Of a stretch of 64,000 bases of DNA, positions 23,364 through 36,800 are shown piece after piece. This DNA is from Timema cristinae (Eukaryota > Arthropoda > Insecta > Phasmatodea > Timematidae). The position numbers and the translations under genes are program-made. The stretch's first letter is position 1. Every line of letters begins with the position of its first letter. Under the pieces are notes generated by a model, which did no database searches, was not told where the DNA came from, and saw only the letters and a program-made list of their open reading frames with translations. The stretch is from positions 8,473,215 to 8,537,214 of the forward strand of contig JBCFYV010011135.1 of assembly GCA_039000515.1 (NCBI GenBank), read 5' to 3'.

Positions 23364-25777
23364 TTACTATTCTCTTAGGAGGGGGTCGAGCTACTGCCGA
23401 AGGATCTCTGCAAAGTCCCACTGGAACGCGTCCTAGTTGATGGAGGTGGGCTGTGAGTTCATTGGTGTTGGCATCTATGGTCTAGCTTGGGGTTGAACGT
23501 TGCGGGCGTAGTCAGGTCTAGGACACCAGGAACAAATTAGGGGAGGAGGAAAGAGGGAGTTGTCTGTGGAAGTGTAGTTAACTGCTGAAGGAGCTGGGTT
23601 AGGGATTAGCTGGGGAAGACTTAGGGGCTAACTTTGTGTTCTTTCCTGCGGTGGTTCCTCGTCGGATAAGATTTGGCATTCCGATAGCAGAAGAGGATTC
23701 AGAAGGACAAAAGAGGTAGGCCAAAGTGTTGGAAAAGGGGAGGAAGAAAGGAAAAGGTGACTTGAGAGAGAGAGAGAGAGAGAGTGAAGAAAGGGAATGG
23801 TCGAATAAGGATCTGTTATAGCGCTTATCACTTTTCAAATATTTCAACTATTCTTTTTTTCTTGTCTGCTGGACACATTAATTTTCTGGGCATTAAAATA
23901 CATGTGTTAAATATGGCCATAAGATAAATCTTAATTCTAATTTTCTTACATATTTAATCATAAATTTCCCTGCTCTTAGTAATTTTGCATTACTTACTAC
24001 TTTATAAATTAACAATAAAAATATAGGTAATTACTAGTTTATTATTTAAATTAACTCTAATAATTTGCAGTGTCTCTCATTGAATCTTCTTGCAACCCTT
24101 GAGTTGGTGCTATCTATGGGCAACTTTCTCAACCCTTAACTTGGGAAGGGTTGGTTTCGGTGGCTCAGTGGGCCATTTTTATTTGAGACGGTCACCTCTT
24201 TGACTTGAGTGCGTTTCCCGTAACAAACTATTAATAACGCTTTGCAACAACTAGTTGTATATTGTCATTGATTATTCCTCACAACATCTAGCTGTATCAA
24301 GTCATGTGCTATTAATTTTAGGGTATCAATGCACTATTAGATCATTGGTGATAGTACTGCGGACCTAACTCTAGTCTTGTTTGAACCAATTCGTTTATAA
24401 GATAGAGTAGATAATAGGGAGGGCTTGCTCAGTATTGTATTGTTGTTATTATTTTTTTCAAAGGTATTTATTCTATTGATGTAAAAGGGTAGATTCTTGC
24501 TGTAGGCCTACACATTTTCTGGATATGTCACTCATCACATAATTGACAACAGATGGGGACCACACATCGTAATAAACGTTGGCTATTTCTATTGTAGTTT
24601 CCGTCTGCTGCCCAGGTCAAGTTGCAGAAAATCCCACTAGGTAACAAGTGTGGGCAGTCGCGGACCCCAACTTGCAATTTGTCAGAGTATTTAAGCGAAT
24701 AGGAGATATGTCGCAGTATCAAGCCTAGGACACAGCCAAGTAGCCAATATACGAGATCCTCAGCCCTACAGTCTCGCTGCGCTCCTTGAGACAGGTTGAG
24801 TCCATCAACACTGGGGTTCGCTAGTGTCAATGCTCAATGATAAAAATACTTCCAAATGTTCAGTTCTTAAATGACTCACTTTTGACATGCTCGTCATAAA
24901 GGGACCATTGAAATCATAATGGGCAGTCTGAGTAAGCTCTTTGTGAGGTATGATTATTTGATGAGGGGGTTTGAAAGATCCCTGAACCTAGTTTTGTGGA
25001 AGCTGGCTGATTAACTCAAGAAAGATATTCGTCTAAATTTTTATAGTGAAACAATGTTAAAAAAAAAAGCTTGATTTTTTTAAATACCCCTTGATAGCAT
25101 TTAGCTATACTCGTGTTGAAGCACTCAAGCTCTTCCCCGGATCACAGCCATTTTAACCTCGAGGTTGTTGGTCTGGTGTATCTTTATCTATGGCCTAGGG
25201 TAGCATACTTTCTCTATATAACAACAGCGAAGCTCGTAAACACCTTATATTTAATAGCACCTTTTACATCCTCTTAGCACCATTGGGGTAGGACCTAGGT
25301 TAGACACACTCATGACCGTCAGTCAAATAATTCACACCCATCCTTTTTCATTTAATTTTTATTTGCATTATTAATTCTCCGCAAGATTAATGCGTTAATC
25401 GGTGACTGTATGGACTACATTACGGACATTGTTCCTGGGGTTATTGAAAGTGATTGATGTATCTAAGAAAATGGGAAGTGAGCTTCTTTCCCACATAGAA
25501 ATTACCTATCATCTGAACTTTCACAAAACTTCAAAAATAGCTATGTCATTTAAACAATCAAGAAATTTGCTTCAAAAATATGTTCTACTACCGAACATTT
25601 TCTTGGTGAAGCAAAGACAATAAAGAACATGCTACCTAATGATGAACTTCCTAGCGTCAGAAAAATACTCGCATTTTGTGTGTTGATATTTTAATGTATG
25701 AATGGGTTTTCTATTATTTACTTGGTTGTCATTGTTTGTATTATTTTTGTACTGATTGTTATAAAACGCCTTTACAG
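23364..25777. other. GK5 intron, including probable Gypsy LTR remnant and (GA)n
   Basis: 23364 to roughly 23850 is probably LTR-derived and includes a GA run at 23766-23788. Beyond it is AT-rich intron. A 100-codon minus-strand frame at 24528-24830 is relatively GC-rich, but I do not recognise its product. Confidence 0.4.
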
Positions 25778-25911
25778 GGTTGATGGAGGAGTATCGCATA
25801 ATGACTTTGTGTGCCAGCTATTGGCGGACCTAATCGAGATAAAGGTGGAAAGATCAACTTCTACAGAAATGTCTGTTCTAGGTGTGGGATTCCTAGCTGG
25901 GCTTTACTCAG
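25778..25911 (+). CDS. GK5: Glycerol kinase 5 exon (adenine-binding VDGG motif)
   Basis: The exon lies between TTTACAG and GTTTGA. With the preceding split codon it reads R, then VDGGVSHNDFVCQLLADLI, then a segment ending SVLGVGFLAGLYSG. The V/ADGG-(S/C)-N-F-Q signature is the conserved FGGY C-terminal motif near the ATP adenine. The E-S-LG-A-LAGL block is the terminal conserved signature of the family. The start is one base into an Arg codon and the end is one base into Gly, matching both neighbours. It is intact. Confidence 0.96.
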
Positions 25912-27224
25912 GTTTGAATATATTTTCAATTTAAAAAAAAAAACAGTATGAATTAAACATTGCAGCCAAAAATATGTTATACAAATATAACTTACGAGGA
26001 TTACTTTCATAATATAGCTATTATTATTGGTTTCTAAGAGTTTAAACGTCATTATCAGCAGATGTTAGTTTATTTTGTTACCTCACCCAAGAATTGTCAG
26101 GCCCATTCCCTCTATTGTTTGAGGTTATAAAAAGGTAGTGCTCATAGTTTAATGTTGAGCCAGGAGAGCTCAGTTTCGCCCCAAAGGAATATTTCTACAG
26201 TCAGACAGAGATGAATAATGATGCTCTACACTTAGTCTGTGTGTAGTACTACCCCAGACCCACCTAAAATGGTTATCCCCATCTCTCAGGGTTCATCTAC
26301 AATGGTCTCCCCTTCAGTTCCAGTCTTGTGTGGTACCTACAAGGCACAATGGTGGGACACCAAAATTGCATTGTTAGAAAAAAATGCTGATAAAAAAACT
26401 ATCTTACTTTTAGGGTGGGGAGAAGTGCTGCATTCAGGTGAAAAACAAAAATTTAACATCAAATAATAAGTTAAGTATAGTGAAAGGACGGAAACCTGTA
26501 TCACCGATCGCAAGGCCTGCCATCGCTTTGTTAATCACAGGCTCCTTGCATCCTTTTCAGAGCCTGTCACTTCTTTGTTGATAAATAATGTTACGCACCT
26601 GCCCTGCCATAAGAAACGAAGAGGTGTAACTTTAATGTTCTTCGGGCTGAGATATTTCAATACTGCACATTTTAATAAACCCTCGTACCGTATGGTAATT
26701 TGCATACAAGGAAGCCTTGCTCCGTTTATCTTCAGCCCTTCCTTCCCTACGTAAGAACAAATGTAGATAAGGACACCAGTTTAAACCTTTTCCTAAACAA
26801 ATATATGTCTAGCCTTCAGAGGTAACGCACACGCATAAATTCATTAAGGACACCCCACGCCTCTAGCTGGGCCGCTTATATAAGTTAGAACTTTTCAAGG
26901 TGGAATCCACTTGCCGTCACAGGCCTTTAATGATGGAATAAATGGAGTTGATTATGTTGCTAGAGAGGGTGATTGCTCGATGATGTATTCGTCTGATTTT
27001 GTAAAACCACAACAAGGCTCTCAACCTCACAATAAAACAGATCCAAATACATCACCCAGCAGCCTCTTTCCCTAGCAACATAACCAATTCCATTACATCA
27101 AAGATATCTTTACTCGTTAATTTGGTAAACAGATTTACCATCTATAATGCAAACAACATACTGATTATACATCGTTTAATTAACTAATATTTTGTTCCAT
27201 TATTTAAACAATATTTTGTTTCAG
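25912..27224. other. GK5 intron
   Basis: About 1.3 kb of AT-rich intron between two well-supported exons. The donor GTTTGA is weak but phase-consistent. The short open frame at 26239-26466 has no recognisable homology. Confidence 0.6.
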
Positions 27225-27367
27225 GTGTTTGGAAATCTAAAGAGGAGCTATGCCAGCTAAGGAAAGTAGATCGTGTATTCGAACCTCAAAAAAATTCTAA
27301 GCAAAAATATGACCCAATCATGACCCAATGGAGTGAAGCATTGACTCGTTTTTTCAATTGGTATTAA
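27225..27367 (+). CDS. GK5: Glycerol kinase 5 terminal exon with stop codon
   Basis: After TTTCAG the exon reads VWKSKEELCQLRKVDRVFEP, continues to TRFFNWY and ends in TAA at 27365-27367. This agrees with the C-terminal tail of animal GK5 (W--KEEL--LR---VF-P and a final NWY) in spacing and length. A possible polyadenylation signal AATAAA is at 27705-27710, about 340 nt after the stop. The exon is intact, so this end of the gene looks functional. It lies 31 kb upstream of the exons that encode the preceding part of the protein. Confidence 0.96.
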
Positions 27368-28584
27368 TAATAATCTTGGTTTTTAAACTATGTGAGTCAG
27401 ACTTTTGATAATTTTTCTAGCATACCCAATACCTTAGTAAACATTTAGTTTCCATACACAGACATATTTAAAAGTGGGAATGGCTGTACTATACAATATT
27501 TCCACTGATATAAAAATATGAACATATGGTAGCCTTTTATATTCTTCTCCTTGGTTCACTATCTATAGCTTAACGTCCATATAACCCGAACAGGTAATAA
27601 ACCTCGGTGCTAATAAAAATATAGTTTAACAAAACAAGGAACGAATTTTGCTACTATAACTTTAAACAACATTTTTACATACTGGAATTCTCAACTATCA
27701 AGAAAATAAAAGTATTGATGTTTTGCAAATAACATGGTTATAGCAATAATTATATATATAAAAAAAATTGTATACTTGTGTGCATTTATCATGACAAAAT
27801 TTAGTTGTCAAACATAGTTATTTTCATAATTTTGATTAGGTACTTATATTAAATCAATTTATGCAATTGTATTTATATAACCTTGCTAGAAGGCAAAGAC
27901 GTGGCATTGGTATTATAAGAGGTTAATTTTGATAATTTTGTAATCTAGTAATATAATATTTTATAAAACCAAATATATCTAAAGGCCATGAGTATCTGAT
28001 ATGTAACTTTAAATTAATATTATTTAATCTTAGGGTATTTTATTACAACTAAATGTAATTGTATAAACATTATTTAGCTTATTTTTATAATTGTTAGATT
28101 TGTTTTTGTTCATAAGAGTTAATAATATTTCAAGTTTGTAAAGTGTAAAATTTACAAAAAAATTTATGTATATCTATAAGATTTATCTTCTTGGTTAATT
28201 TTAATTTGTTTTCAATGTTGACCAACCATAATTATTTGGAAGACCTTATTTCAATAATATGCATTATATCTACTTTTAAACATATGGTATGGTTATTGTT
28301 AATATTATCACATACATTCCACTAATATGTCTGATAATATAAGAGCACTTTAAGACAATACTTTCAGCAATCCATCTAAAACATATTTAAACCAATAATA
28401 ATAATTGCAAGTATGTGTTAAATAACTTTCAATATAGTAGATAAATAGTAGAATATTGGGGCTAAAAATTAGATTTAAGAATACATCATTTTGCTCAGCA
28501 CATTGTATCATGAGTATGAATGAGCTTTTTAACTAATTTAATGTGCTATGAAAAATGATCAAATAATATATTTGTCTTTAAAGT

Positions 28585-28875
28585 CAATCCAACACCTTGG
28601 CCCGGTCGATAGTGTGTCTATCTACTGAGATAAGAGTCCCGGCCTTGATTCCAGGCATGGCAAAAAATAATCAATATTGGTGAAATGTGGGTTTACCCTT
28701 TCACATTGATGAATTAACGGCCGGGGACTGGATGTTGTGCCTGTCCTAGTCTTATGTTATATTATAAGGCCTATGACAGCCTAGTAAGCTGGTAGTGGAA
28801 AATATATGGCTTGAATTAAAAATTGACCCAGACCACAGGTTGGAAAAAGTGATGGATGTAAAAAGTAAAAAAAAA
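28585..28875 (+). mobile_element. Possible tRNA-derived SINE, family D (single copy here)
   Basis: A tRNA-like head with a degenerate B box (CTTGATTCCAGG) is followed by a unique body containing GGCCGGGGACTGGATG and ends in an A-rich run. Only one copy is in the window and no target duplication was identified. Confidence 0.4.
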
Positions 28876-30130
28876 ATCTTAAAATTCATGAGAATGAGAA
28901 AATGAAAGTTATTCACTTATAATCAGGAACAATTCTACCGTCTTGTATTAGTGTATAAATTAATTCTATTAAATAAGTAATCTATACATACATTTTGTTT
29001 TTACAAAATATATGTCTGAGATATGTGATTACCAATTGACTTCTCCAGCAACTTGTAGAAAATCTATCAATGTCTATCATATTGATAAAAGACAGCCGGA
29101 AGGATGATATTCCGCCATAGTTTTATTGTGTATATTCCAAAAAGTAACCAAAACTAAGTTTTTGAAATTAAAAAAAATTCTAGTTTCTTTAAAATGCTAA
29201 TAGATCAATATTTTCAGCTAAAGTATCTTCATTCAACATAAATGAATTAATCTCTTTGTTACTATAATTCCCAGGGAACATTGTAATCTCGCCAGCGACT
29301 TTGCTAAGCCTTTATCTATCACATCTGCTTCAATTGATCCCTCAATCTGACAACCTAATATCCATTTCCAATAATCTAAAGAAATTTGCACATAGTATGA
29401 AATACACCTGAACACAGATCTATGTTTTTATACTTTTTTATATTTCTTATATCACATGCTTTTGAGAAAACAAAAATGCATTTGATTAAATAAAAGTGAC
29501 GTATTTTAAGTGTTGACTTATTCAAAATTTTAGAAACTGTCTATGGTTAAGTTGTGAGATTGTTGAGAAGTAACCATTGACAATATTTTAAACAACTAAG
29601 AGTAAATTGACTATTTAACCAGCATTTTAGTGTCACAGTGTCTATAACACAGTAAAACAAAGTAATAAATGTTAAACTATCCACCCACTATGTTGATGAT
29701 AGTTATCACAATATTTAATAATTGTGAATTTTGAGAGTTTGTAACGCCTTTTCCTCTTCTCATACTCATGAGATTATGCATCATTCACATATAGACAACT
29801 TGATATCACTCTCCCTCATGCTCATACTTTGTATTTTATTGTCTACTTAATTTAGCAAAAATTACTATACATATTTTAATAGCTGATCCTTCTAGCTTTA
29901 AATCAAACACAATCCATCACTTTGCGGGATGTTTCATTGAACTTTCAATTGAAACACTAAACTGGTAGCTACCATTTTGTAAAATGGTGTTTATGAAACA
30001 GATAATAGTTAGGTAGTGCCTACGCTCATTTTTCTTCATAATATATTTAAAGGAACAAAAACACCAACATAATGTTTGAGATATATTGAATACCCTAGCT
30101 TTGACCACCAGGTTAATGAACCATAAGGCT

Positions 30131-30198
30131 ACACACAAAACACACACACACACACACACACCCCACACACACACACACACCACACACACACACACACA
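30131..30198. repeat. (CA)n microsatellite
   Basis: CA dinucleotides with a few CC interruptions. Confidence 0.95.
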
Positions 30199-30279
30199 AA
30201 ACACTGGATTGTGGCGGTTAAAACGTTAGTGAAAATGATTTTGTAACAAGTTACAAGTAATAGTTTACTCAAATGGTAA

Positions 30280-31445
30280 AATACTTACCCTCTGCCCGGT
30301 TGGACTCCAACTTCTTCACGCCTGACCCTAACCTCCTCCCTTTAACACACTATCTAACCTACTGAGGGAGGTGTAAACCCAACTCTCTACAAGCGAAAAA
30401 GACACACCCAAGAAAAAAAAAGTGAAGGCAGCTCCACATACTTAGTTACTATTTCTTCCGCCTGGACTGTTCTAGTGAATTCTACTAGTTCCCAGAATGT
30501 TCGCAATCTTTCCACGCACTTTTCGATCTCTTACTTCCTCTCCCTCCCCTTTTTTCCTCCCCTACTATCTGTGGGCATGTGATCTTGTGTAGTTGCTATA
30601 TATGGCGCTGTTTTGATTGTATCAGTACTCACTGTACCCTTGTTTAGGATGTGGTGAGTGACACATTTTAAGCTAGGGCTTAACTTAACGCTTTTTCAAA
30701 ATTCCCTTTTGGCTAAATTATGGAATTTTTTCAAAATTATTAAGTTAGACTTATAATGTTAAATTGTTGTAATAGGATATGGTGTTTTCCTTTATTAGGG
30801 GCTAGTGTGTAGCCACGTTTCAATTACAATTTTTTCTATTGGGGAAACTAAATTTTCCTTCAATCTTTAAACTAACTTCTGTTTCGCCACTTGGCGGCTA
30901 GCATTTCATTGTGCTCTCACATAGTAGTTGGGTCGTTTACCGAGTAAGAGCTTTTAAAGATTTATTTTTTAATCTTTGAAGCTTTATTAAAGTAATGAAT
31001 ACTTATCACAAGGTGGCAGGACATTTAAGATTTGGATTATATCAAAACTTAACTTTTGGGAATTACTATTGTTTGTTAACTTTTCAGAATTAAATTTCTA
31101 ATCATTTCCACCTGAAAGCCATGAGATGGCGAGTGTTTTTTAGTCCCAATGTACATACTGTTATTGTTTAAAATTGATTCATTGTTTCTTGAATGAAACC
31201 ATTTCTCTCTTGTGATTCCTTTGCTATTATTTCTCTCAGGGAGGAGGGTGGTAATAATTTTTTTAGGGATGTGGGTGCACTGTAATAGATAGTTGACTGT
31301 ATTGGCGGTTCTTCCTTCACTACACAATGTACTAAGGATAACAACACAATAAGAAGTATTTGGGTGCATTCAATATTTTGCCAGTGACTTTTAAATTATC
31401 AGCTTTACAAGCTCTTTGAGGACTTAAGAATATATCAATAAAAGC
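30280..31445 (+). other. Promoter-like block with poly(A) signal, similar in layout to 12540-13790
   Basis: Contains clustered TTC/GAA heat-shock-like half sites near 30470-30505, a pyrimidine-rich stretch, then a TATATATGG box near 30598 and an AATAAA near 31437. Order and spacing resemble the block at 12540-13790, though base identity is patchy. Possibly two diverged LTRs of one family. Confidence 0.22.
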
Positions 31446-31571
31446 TTTTCAACTATTTTCTAGAAATATCTCATAATTTTTTGGGCAAATTATAAAATAT
31501 ATAAATCATTACCTACAAGCATGCAAACAAATAGGGTTCCACAATTAAACAATTATATTTACTTAATTTTT

Positions 31572-31671
31572 NNNNNNNNNNNNNNNNNNNNNNNNNNNNN
31601 NNNNNNNNNNNNNNNNNNNNNNNNNNNNNNNNNNNNNNNNNNNNNNNNNNNNNNNNNNNNNNNNNNNNNNN
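31572..31671. other. Scaffold gap, 100 N
   Basis: Exactly 100 N, the conventional size for a gap of unknown length. Contig order and orientation across it are inferred by scaffolding, not sequenced. Confidence 1.
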
Positions 31672-33090
31672 TGCATTCATGTTGTACACAAAACAGTTTT
31701 AAACAATTATTTTAAATTAATTTTAAAAAATAGTTTCTCTTACATTTTTATAGATTCAATATTTAAAAAACAAATTTAAGACTATATTCGAGAAATAAAG
31801 GGATTCAATCCTTCTCTAATTAAAAATATATATATTTTGGGAACGAATGGGCTTCATACGCCTCAACTTCCACCATAACTACGACACCTCTCTTTCGAAT
31901 AGAAATTAAATATTTACCTGAATGATATTACCAAACGATGGAAATATTTTTTTATAATTCTTAAAGAAAAATAAATCTTTAATATGGGGTGTTTATTAAT
32001 ATCACTCCATTTAAGGCCCTTGGCCCTGCCGAGTGCAAGTCTAAAACCTATTTTGTGGGATAGTGGGTGGGAGGGTGAAAGGCGTGGCGTGGCTTCACAA
32101 CCGCAAAGTATCCTTCCACGCCAACAAGAACAGATGGATCACGGAAATCATGGATTGCGCTAGCTACCGGACAGGTCTTGCGGAAAAATCGTACTTTTGG
32201 AAATATCAGTTCTCTCGAGAGCGAGTGAAATTTTTATGTTAATAGTTTTCAAGACAATGTTTCTAAGACAATGTAATAATGTTTATTAATTGTTACATTT
32301 TATTATTTTGTGTTTATGAAGCCGGCAGTTTTTTATTGAAAAATGTCAATTTTATCAATATTTGAATCGCTGTTAAAATTATATAAGAGTGTGTATAATA
32401 AAAAGTATAACATAATAAACATAGCTTCTATTCTTGAAGATAGCCGTTTGTTCCCATGGCTCTTCGATTCAACGCCAAATGAAAAGAGTCAACCGCCTTA
32501 AACGAACTTGTTAATAAATAGCGCTTTGCTTCAAACTATTTTATTTATCATTCTCTTTGTAGAAATAACTAGGCCCTACTTGAGAAAAAAAAAGCATTTG
32601 AATAAAAATTTTAACAATGATACAGAGGAGTCGAAATAATTAATTATCAAGATACAGCAAGCTATTCTGATTAAAAATTATTTTGTGAATATCTTACAAT
32701 AGTTTTTTAAAATTCAGAATCTATCCGAATAGGTGGGCAAGCGTTATAAAGGTCAGACTTTTTTTAACTGATTTGTAGGTCACTGGGAGATCGGGTTTTG
32801 AATATCAGACCGGTGTACTTAGGGTTTTTCTTGTAAATGGTTTCCACACTGTGGTAAGTAAATGATGACACATTTAATCGAAAATGTTACCTTTCTTATC
32901 TATCGAGCTATGTATGGACTATATCACTGTTTCCAGAGAAATGTATTTGAAAGTACATAAAGGTCAATAAGTGATAGATTGGACTTTACACTACTAGTAC
33001 CAGAGCATGCATTTGTTCATAAAGGTTCAAGAAATGGTGATGGATTATACCATAGTCACTAACGACTACTCCATAAAAAAACTAAATGGT
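31672..33090. other. No gene recognised
   Basis: AT-rich start of the second contig. Nothing beyond short open frames; no exon, RNA gene or clear repeat was identified. Confidence 0.4.
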
Positions 33091-33094
33091 TTGA

Positions 33095-33390
33095 GGCTCG
33101 CAAGCTAGATATACCGACCGAGCGGCCGCCACCAGTAACGTGATATTACCAACATTTGAGGATAGATCGGTGTCATGTTGTCAGTACAACGAGCCCTCCA
33201 GCAGTTTATATTCAGTTTTATAAACCGGAGCTGTTACTAACTTTCCTCTAAGAGCTCTCCATTTATCCTCACGAGGCTGAGTTTGACCCCACACCAGACC
33301 CACTTTACAGATACATTTTATAAATCACCGGGGACAAACCTTGGACTTCTGAATCGTAGCCACGAACTCTGAACACTAGACCACTAGTTT
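33095..33390 (-). mobile_element. SINE family C, copy 1
   Basis: Shares GCGGCCGCCA, CATGTTGTCAG, CTCCAGCAGTTTAT and GAGGCTGAGTTTGAC in the same order with 55910-56215. The minus-strand head near 33340-33390 is tRNA-like, which sets the orientation. Confidence 0.6.
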
Positions 33391-33424
33391 GATAAAATTC
33401 ACTATAAAAAAGTGGTAAATTACC

Positions 33425-34170
33425 TATAAAGGCCAGTACACACAGAACGCTAAGCTAAACAATGCCTTGCTACGCCGCTCAAATGTTTTTACCGATTGCT
33501 GGTCGGAAAATTTTTCCATCTCCCGTCTAGACCAGCTTACTTGCGCATGCGTGGGAGTACTACTTGCGATCCGTTTGAACAGACGCAGTGCTGGTTAAAA
33601 TAGGCGAAATTAACCAAAAAGTTTTGAAATTTTGTTTCATTGGTTTTTTCACGTGTATTTAAATAATATTCTATTTTGTTTTTTATATTTAATAAAGGTT
33701 TTTAAAATTTAAATAGAAGCGTTAGTTGAAAAAGTCAAACCTTCGCCTAATACATTTTCTTTATTTTAAAACACTGCTAAAGCAGCATCTTTTCTTCCTC
33801 AGAACTATCATCTGAGCTCAAAAAAAGACATTTTGAGAACCGCCATAACAAAACCTTATTGGAGCAGACCAGAAAGAAGCAACATGAATTCAGAAGGGAA
33901 AGATGGATAATTGCTCCAGTCTCTCGCTTAGCTCCTTTAGTATTTAAATGTGTATGTGACTCAATCTGCTATATGATAGACAGAATGAGAAGGAAGAAGA
34001 TATCACCTTTTGTGCTTAGGATTCTTAATATCTTTTTCCTCTTTCCCTGGTGTGGCATTCTTGTTAAATTTGCACCTATTAGTTATTTTGTTTCTCCTTT
34101 TTCTTGTTTTTATACTATCTCCATTACTAAAAAATTATTTAGCCAACTGGGCCACCCTCATTTTTAAACA
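33425..34170. other. Possible Harbinger-like MITE remnant and unassigned open frame
   Basis: AAAGGCCAGTACACACAGAA at 33429 resembles the ends of insect PIF/Harbinger elements, but no matching right end was found. The 102-codon + frame at 33859-34167 has a hydrophobic C-terminal half and no recognisable domain. I do not support it as a gene. Confidence 0.2.
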
Positions 34171-34189
34171 AGCAAAATCCTATTAGGTG

Positions 34190-34440
34190 TGTATTTAGTC
34201 ACCAACAACCGATGGTTTTGCACTCATGAAGTTACTTCTGTGAGGAGTGAATAAATATGAAACTAAAGGAGATGTACCCACATTTGCGTGAGGGAGAGTA
34301 GGGAAACCATTTAGAAAATATCCCACTCATTATATGTGTGTTTAGACCCTAATGGCCTTGACTTCGCTGTAACAGGATGTTTCAGGAGGGGGAAGGTCAA
34401 TATTCTGGAAACATCAACACAGGTCCGTTCTAAGAGAATA
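34190..34440 (-). mobile_element. SINE family B, highly diverged copy
   Basis: CACATTTGCGTGAGGGAGAG followed by AAACCATTT matches the body of family B (see 43826, 51556, 53629). Ends are unclear. Confidence 0.4.
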
Positions 34441-34757
34441 ATGGTACGGTGCACCGCAAGAGTTTCTCCTCGCTCTAGATCTTAGAATAGAACATCCACT
34501 AAAAGCTCGTAAGATTTGAGAAACGAAATAATTGATCTATACATCGTTATAGGAACCTAGATCAATATCATAAATCAATTACTAAACACTGTTTTTCTCT
34601 ATGGCATTAGGAATTAGGAATACTGTTACAGAAAAATATTTAGAAAAGAGAAATTTCTTTGTCCACCAAGAAAATCACAACAAATCAATTCTCAAATACC
34701 AAAATTAAAAACTTTTACAATATCTTAAATCTAAGAAATTATTGGGTTTTATAAAAA

Positions 34758-35425
34758 TTATTAGTAGCTAGTACGCCCCAAGGGAACAAAACCGTTTCCG
34801 CCAACGGGTCAAACACCCACATCCTGTTTGAGTGACCTGCTTTCCACATCGTTATTTACGTTATTCCGTCCCCACCCACTGACCTACTTTCCTCTGATTG
34901 GTTGCTATAAAATCCTCCTTCCCCCCACCAATTTTGCCCTGCTTTCCCACATCCGCCTCCCCCCTCGACTACCAACCTGGACATGTTGGTTCATGATGAT
35001 TGTTAATAGATATTGAAGGTCCATTGCCCCGGGAATCGGGGTTTTTTCCCTGGCCCAGTATGTTCAGGCAGACAAGACAATAATAGATATTGAGGTCATT
35101 GCCACCGCAACGGGGTTTTCCCTGTTCAGTTTGACAGGAGGGCTCGGCACGAAGCTTGCGCTATTGCTGACAAAGCCTATAATGAACATCGGCCTCTTCT
35201 GTCACAAGGCTCTGTCCCGGAACAAGCAGCATGAACCTTGCGCAATGGTGTCTTTTGTGGTAAGTGTGGTAATTTGTTCCAGATACCCCCCTCCTCCTTC
35301 GCCACCCTGACGCCATTTGAGTGACCCCTAGTTTTTTCCTCTGATTGGTTGCTATAAATATCCACCTTCCCCCATCCAAGTTTGACCTGCTTCCACATCC
35401 CCTCTCCCCTCGACTAACCAAATTT
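34758..35425 (+). repeat. Dimeric promoter-like repeat, copy 1
   Basis: Two similar units, each with TGATTGGTTGCTATAAA (a CCAAT-type box directly followed by a TATA box at 34906 and 35353), lie about 445 bp apart. The left end ATTAGTAGCTAGTACG recurs inverted at 41923-41941. The whole dimer recurs in inverted orientation within 40400-41941. No coding capacity. Confidence 0.7.
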
Positions 35426-35660
35426 AAAATGACTCGATAAAGTTGATATGAATCACCTGTTTATCAGAATAAATGTACATTCAACGAACTCATGAGGTCG
35501 TGTAACTCCAATGAGGTTAATGAATTAATGTTTACAATTCAACAATTCTGTTCACGAAGTATTTAACGACCTTCAAGGCCCCTAGCCAGTAGCCTCGCTC
35601 CACACTTAGTAAATTACATGACTATCGCTCCACTGATACGCCGTTGTGTGTGTGTGGGTT

Positions 35661-35674
35661 GTGAGAGAGAGAGC

Positions 35675-35713
<39 letters not shown>

Positions 35714-35724
35714 AAGAGAGAGAG
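35661..35724. repeat. (GA)n microsatellite
   Basis: GA dinucleotides with a few interruptions. Confidence 0.95.
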
Positions 35725-36309
35725 CTGTCATAGAGCTGGGCCCCCACCGCTACCAATGATGTCAACACGACCCACATCTATAGACATGGTCTAACGGAGG
35801 TATGATGCATCCCACATGTAAATGATTACGAAATACCTTACATAATTTTAGCAACTTCCAACATCAATTTGTGGGAATCAGCTGTGAATATAGTTGGAAA
35901 CAAGTGTCATGATGTGTATGAAAACATGTATGATAAGCAAAACAGCAATCTAAATATAAAATCATGATGTGTATTATTAGAACAATTTCATATCAAGTTA
36001 ATTGTTGACAAAATATATAATAAGTCAAAAAATGTACAATTTTACAAAATATTTAATTTTAAATACTATAGTTGTATACAAATTTTATTTGACATAGTTG
36101 ATGATAAAACGTCATTAAAACGCTTATGAGTAATGATGGTGTACAATGAAGCTCATAACACTTTAAAATAACATAAATATAAAATTGAATAATCAAACAA
36201 ATATTAGATTATCAATGATACAGCTTAAAGTTAAATGTTTTCAATTACATAGATTTATATGGAGGCTTAAATTGGACGGTAAAGGATTTATAGTTTTCAT
36301 ATTTATAAA

Positions 36310-36800
36310 ACGTAAACAACATATTAATTTAAAATAATTTCAAGATCCTCATGAAGTGTAATTACTTGTGGTTTTTTTTGTAAAAGATAATATATTTTTT
36401 ATATCAAAATAATTATGTCACGATATATAGTTTAATCTACATTATTTACTTTAAAATAATTCAAGATTTTCATAATTAAATACTTTTGTGATATTTTTGG
36501 AGTAAAACTAAATATATTATTATATCAAAATATTTTCAAGATTTATAATTGTAAAACTTGTGATTTTTTTTTGTTTTTTTTTTTGTTGTAAAAGTAAATA
36601 TAATTATTATTAAATCAAAATATTTTTTCGGACATTAAATATTTGGTTTGCTGTTTAAGTAACTAATATTTGTTTAGTGTAAATGTAATATATAATATCA
36701 GCGTATATAGTTTGATCAACATAATTAATTTAAAATAAATTCAAGATTTTAATAATAGTTATTACTTGTTATTTATTTTTGTAAAAGTAAATAATTTGTG
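36310..36800. repeat. AT-rich degenerate tandem repeat, period roughly 120 bp
   Basis: The order TTTAAAATAATTTCAAGAT, AATTACTTGTG, TTTTTGTAAAAG, ATATCAAAATA recurs about four times with many changes. Confidence 0.55.

Larger units (their letters stand above)
27368..31571. other. 3' flank of GK5; no gene recognised
   Basis: AT-rich sequence. A short SINE-tail fragment lies at about 27573-27620 (CATATAACCCGAACAGG-type). It also contains the repeats annotated separately at 28585, 30131 and 30280. A 60-codon minus-strand frame at 29233-29415 is unrecognised. The contig ends at 31571. Confidence 0.45.

Noticed and set aside
24528..24830. 100-codon minus-strand frame as a gene
   Set aside because: Unrecognised product, intronic position, no flanking splice signals that extend it; not supported beyond a note in the intron entry.
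33859..34167. 102-codon + frame as a gene
   Set aside because: No homology recognised and no supporting splice or promoter context; the surroundings look like MITE debris.
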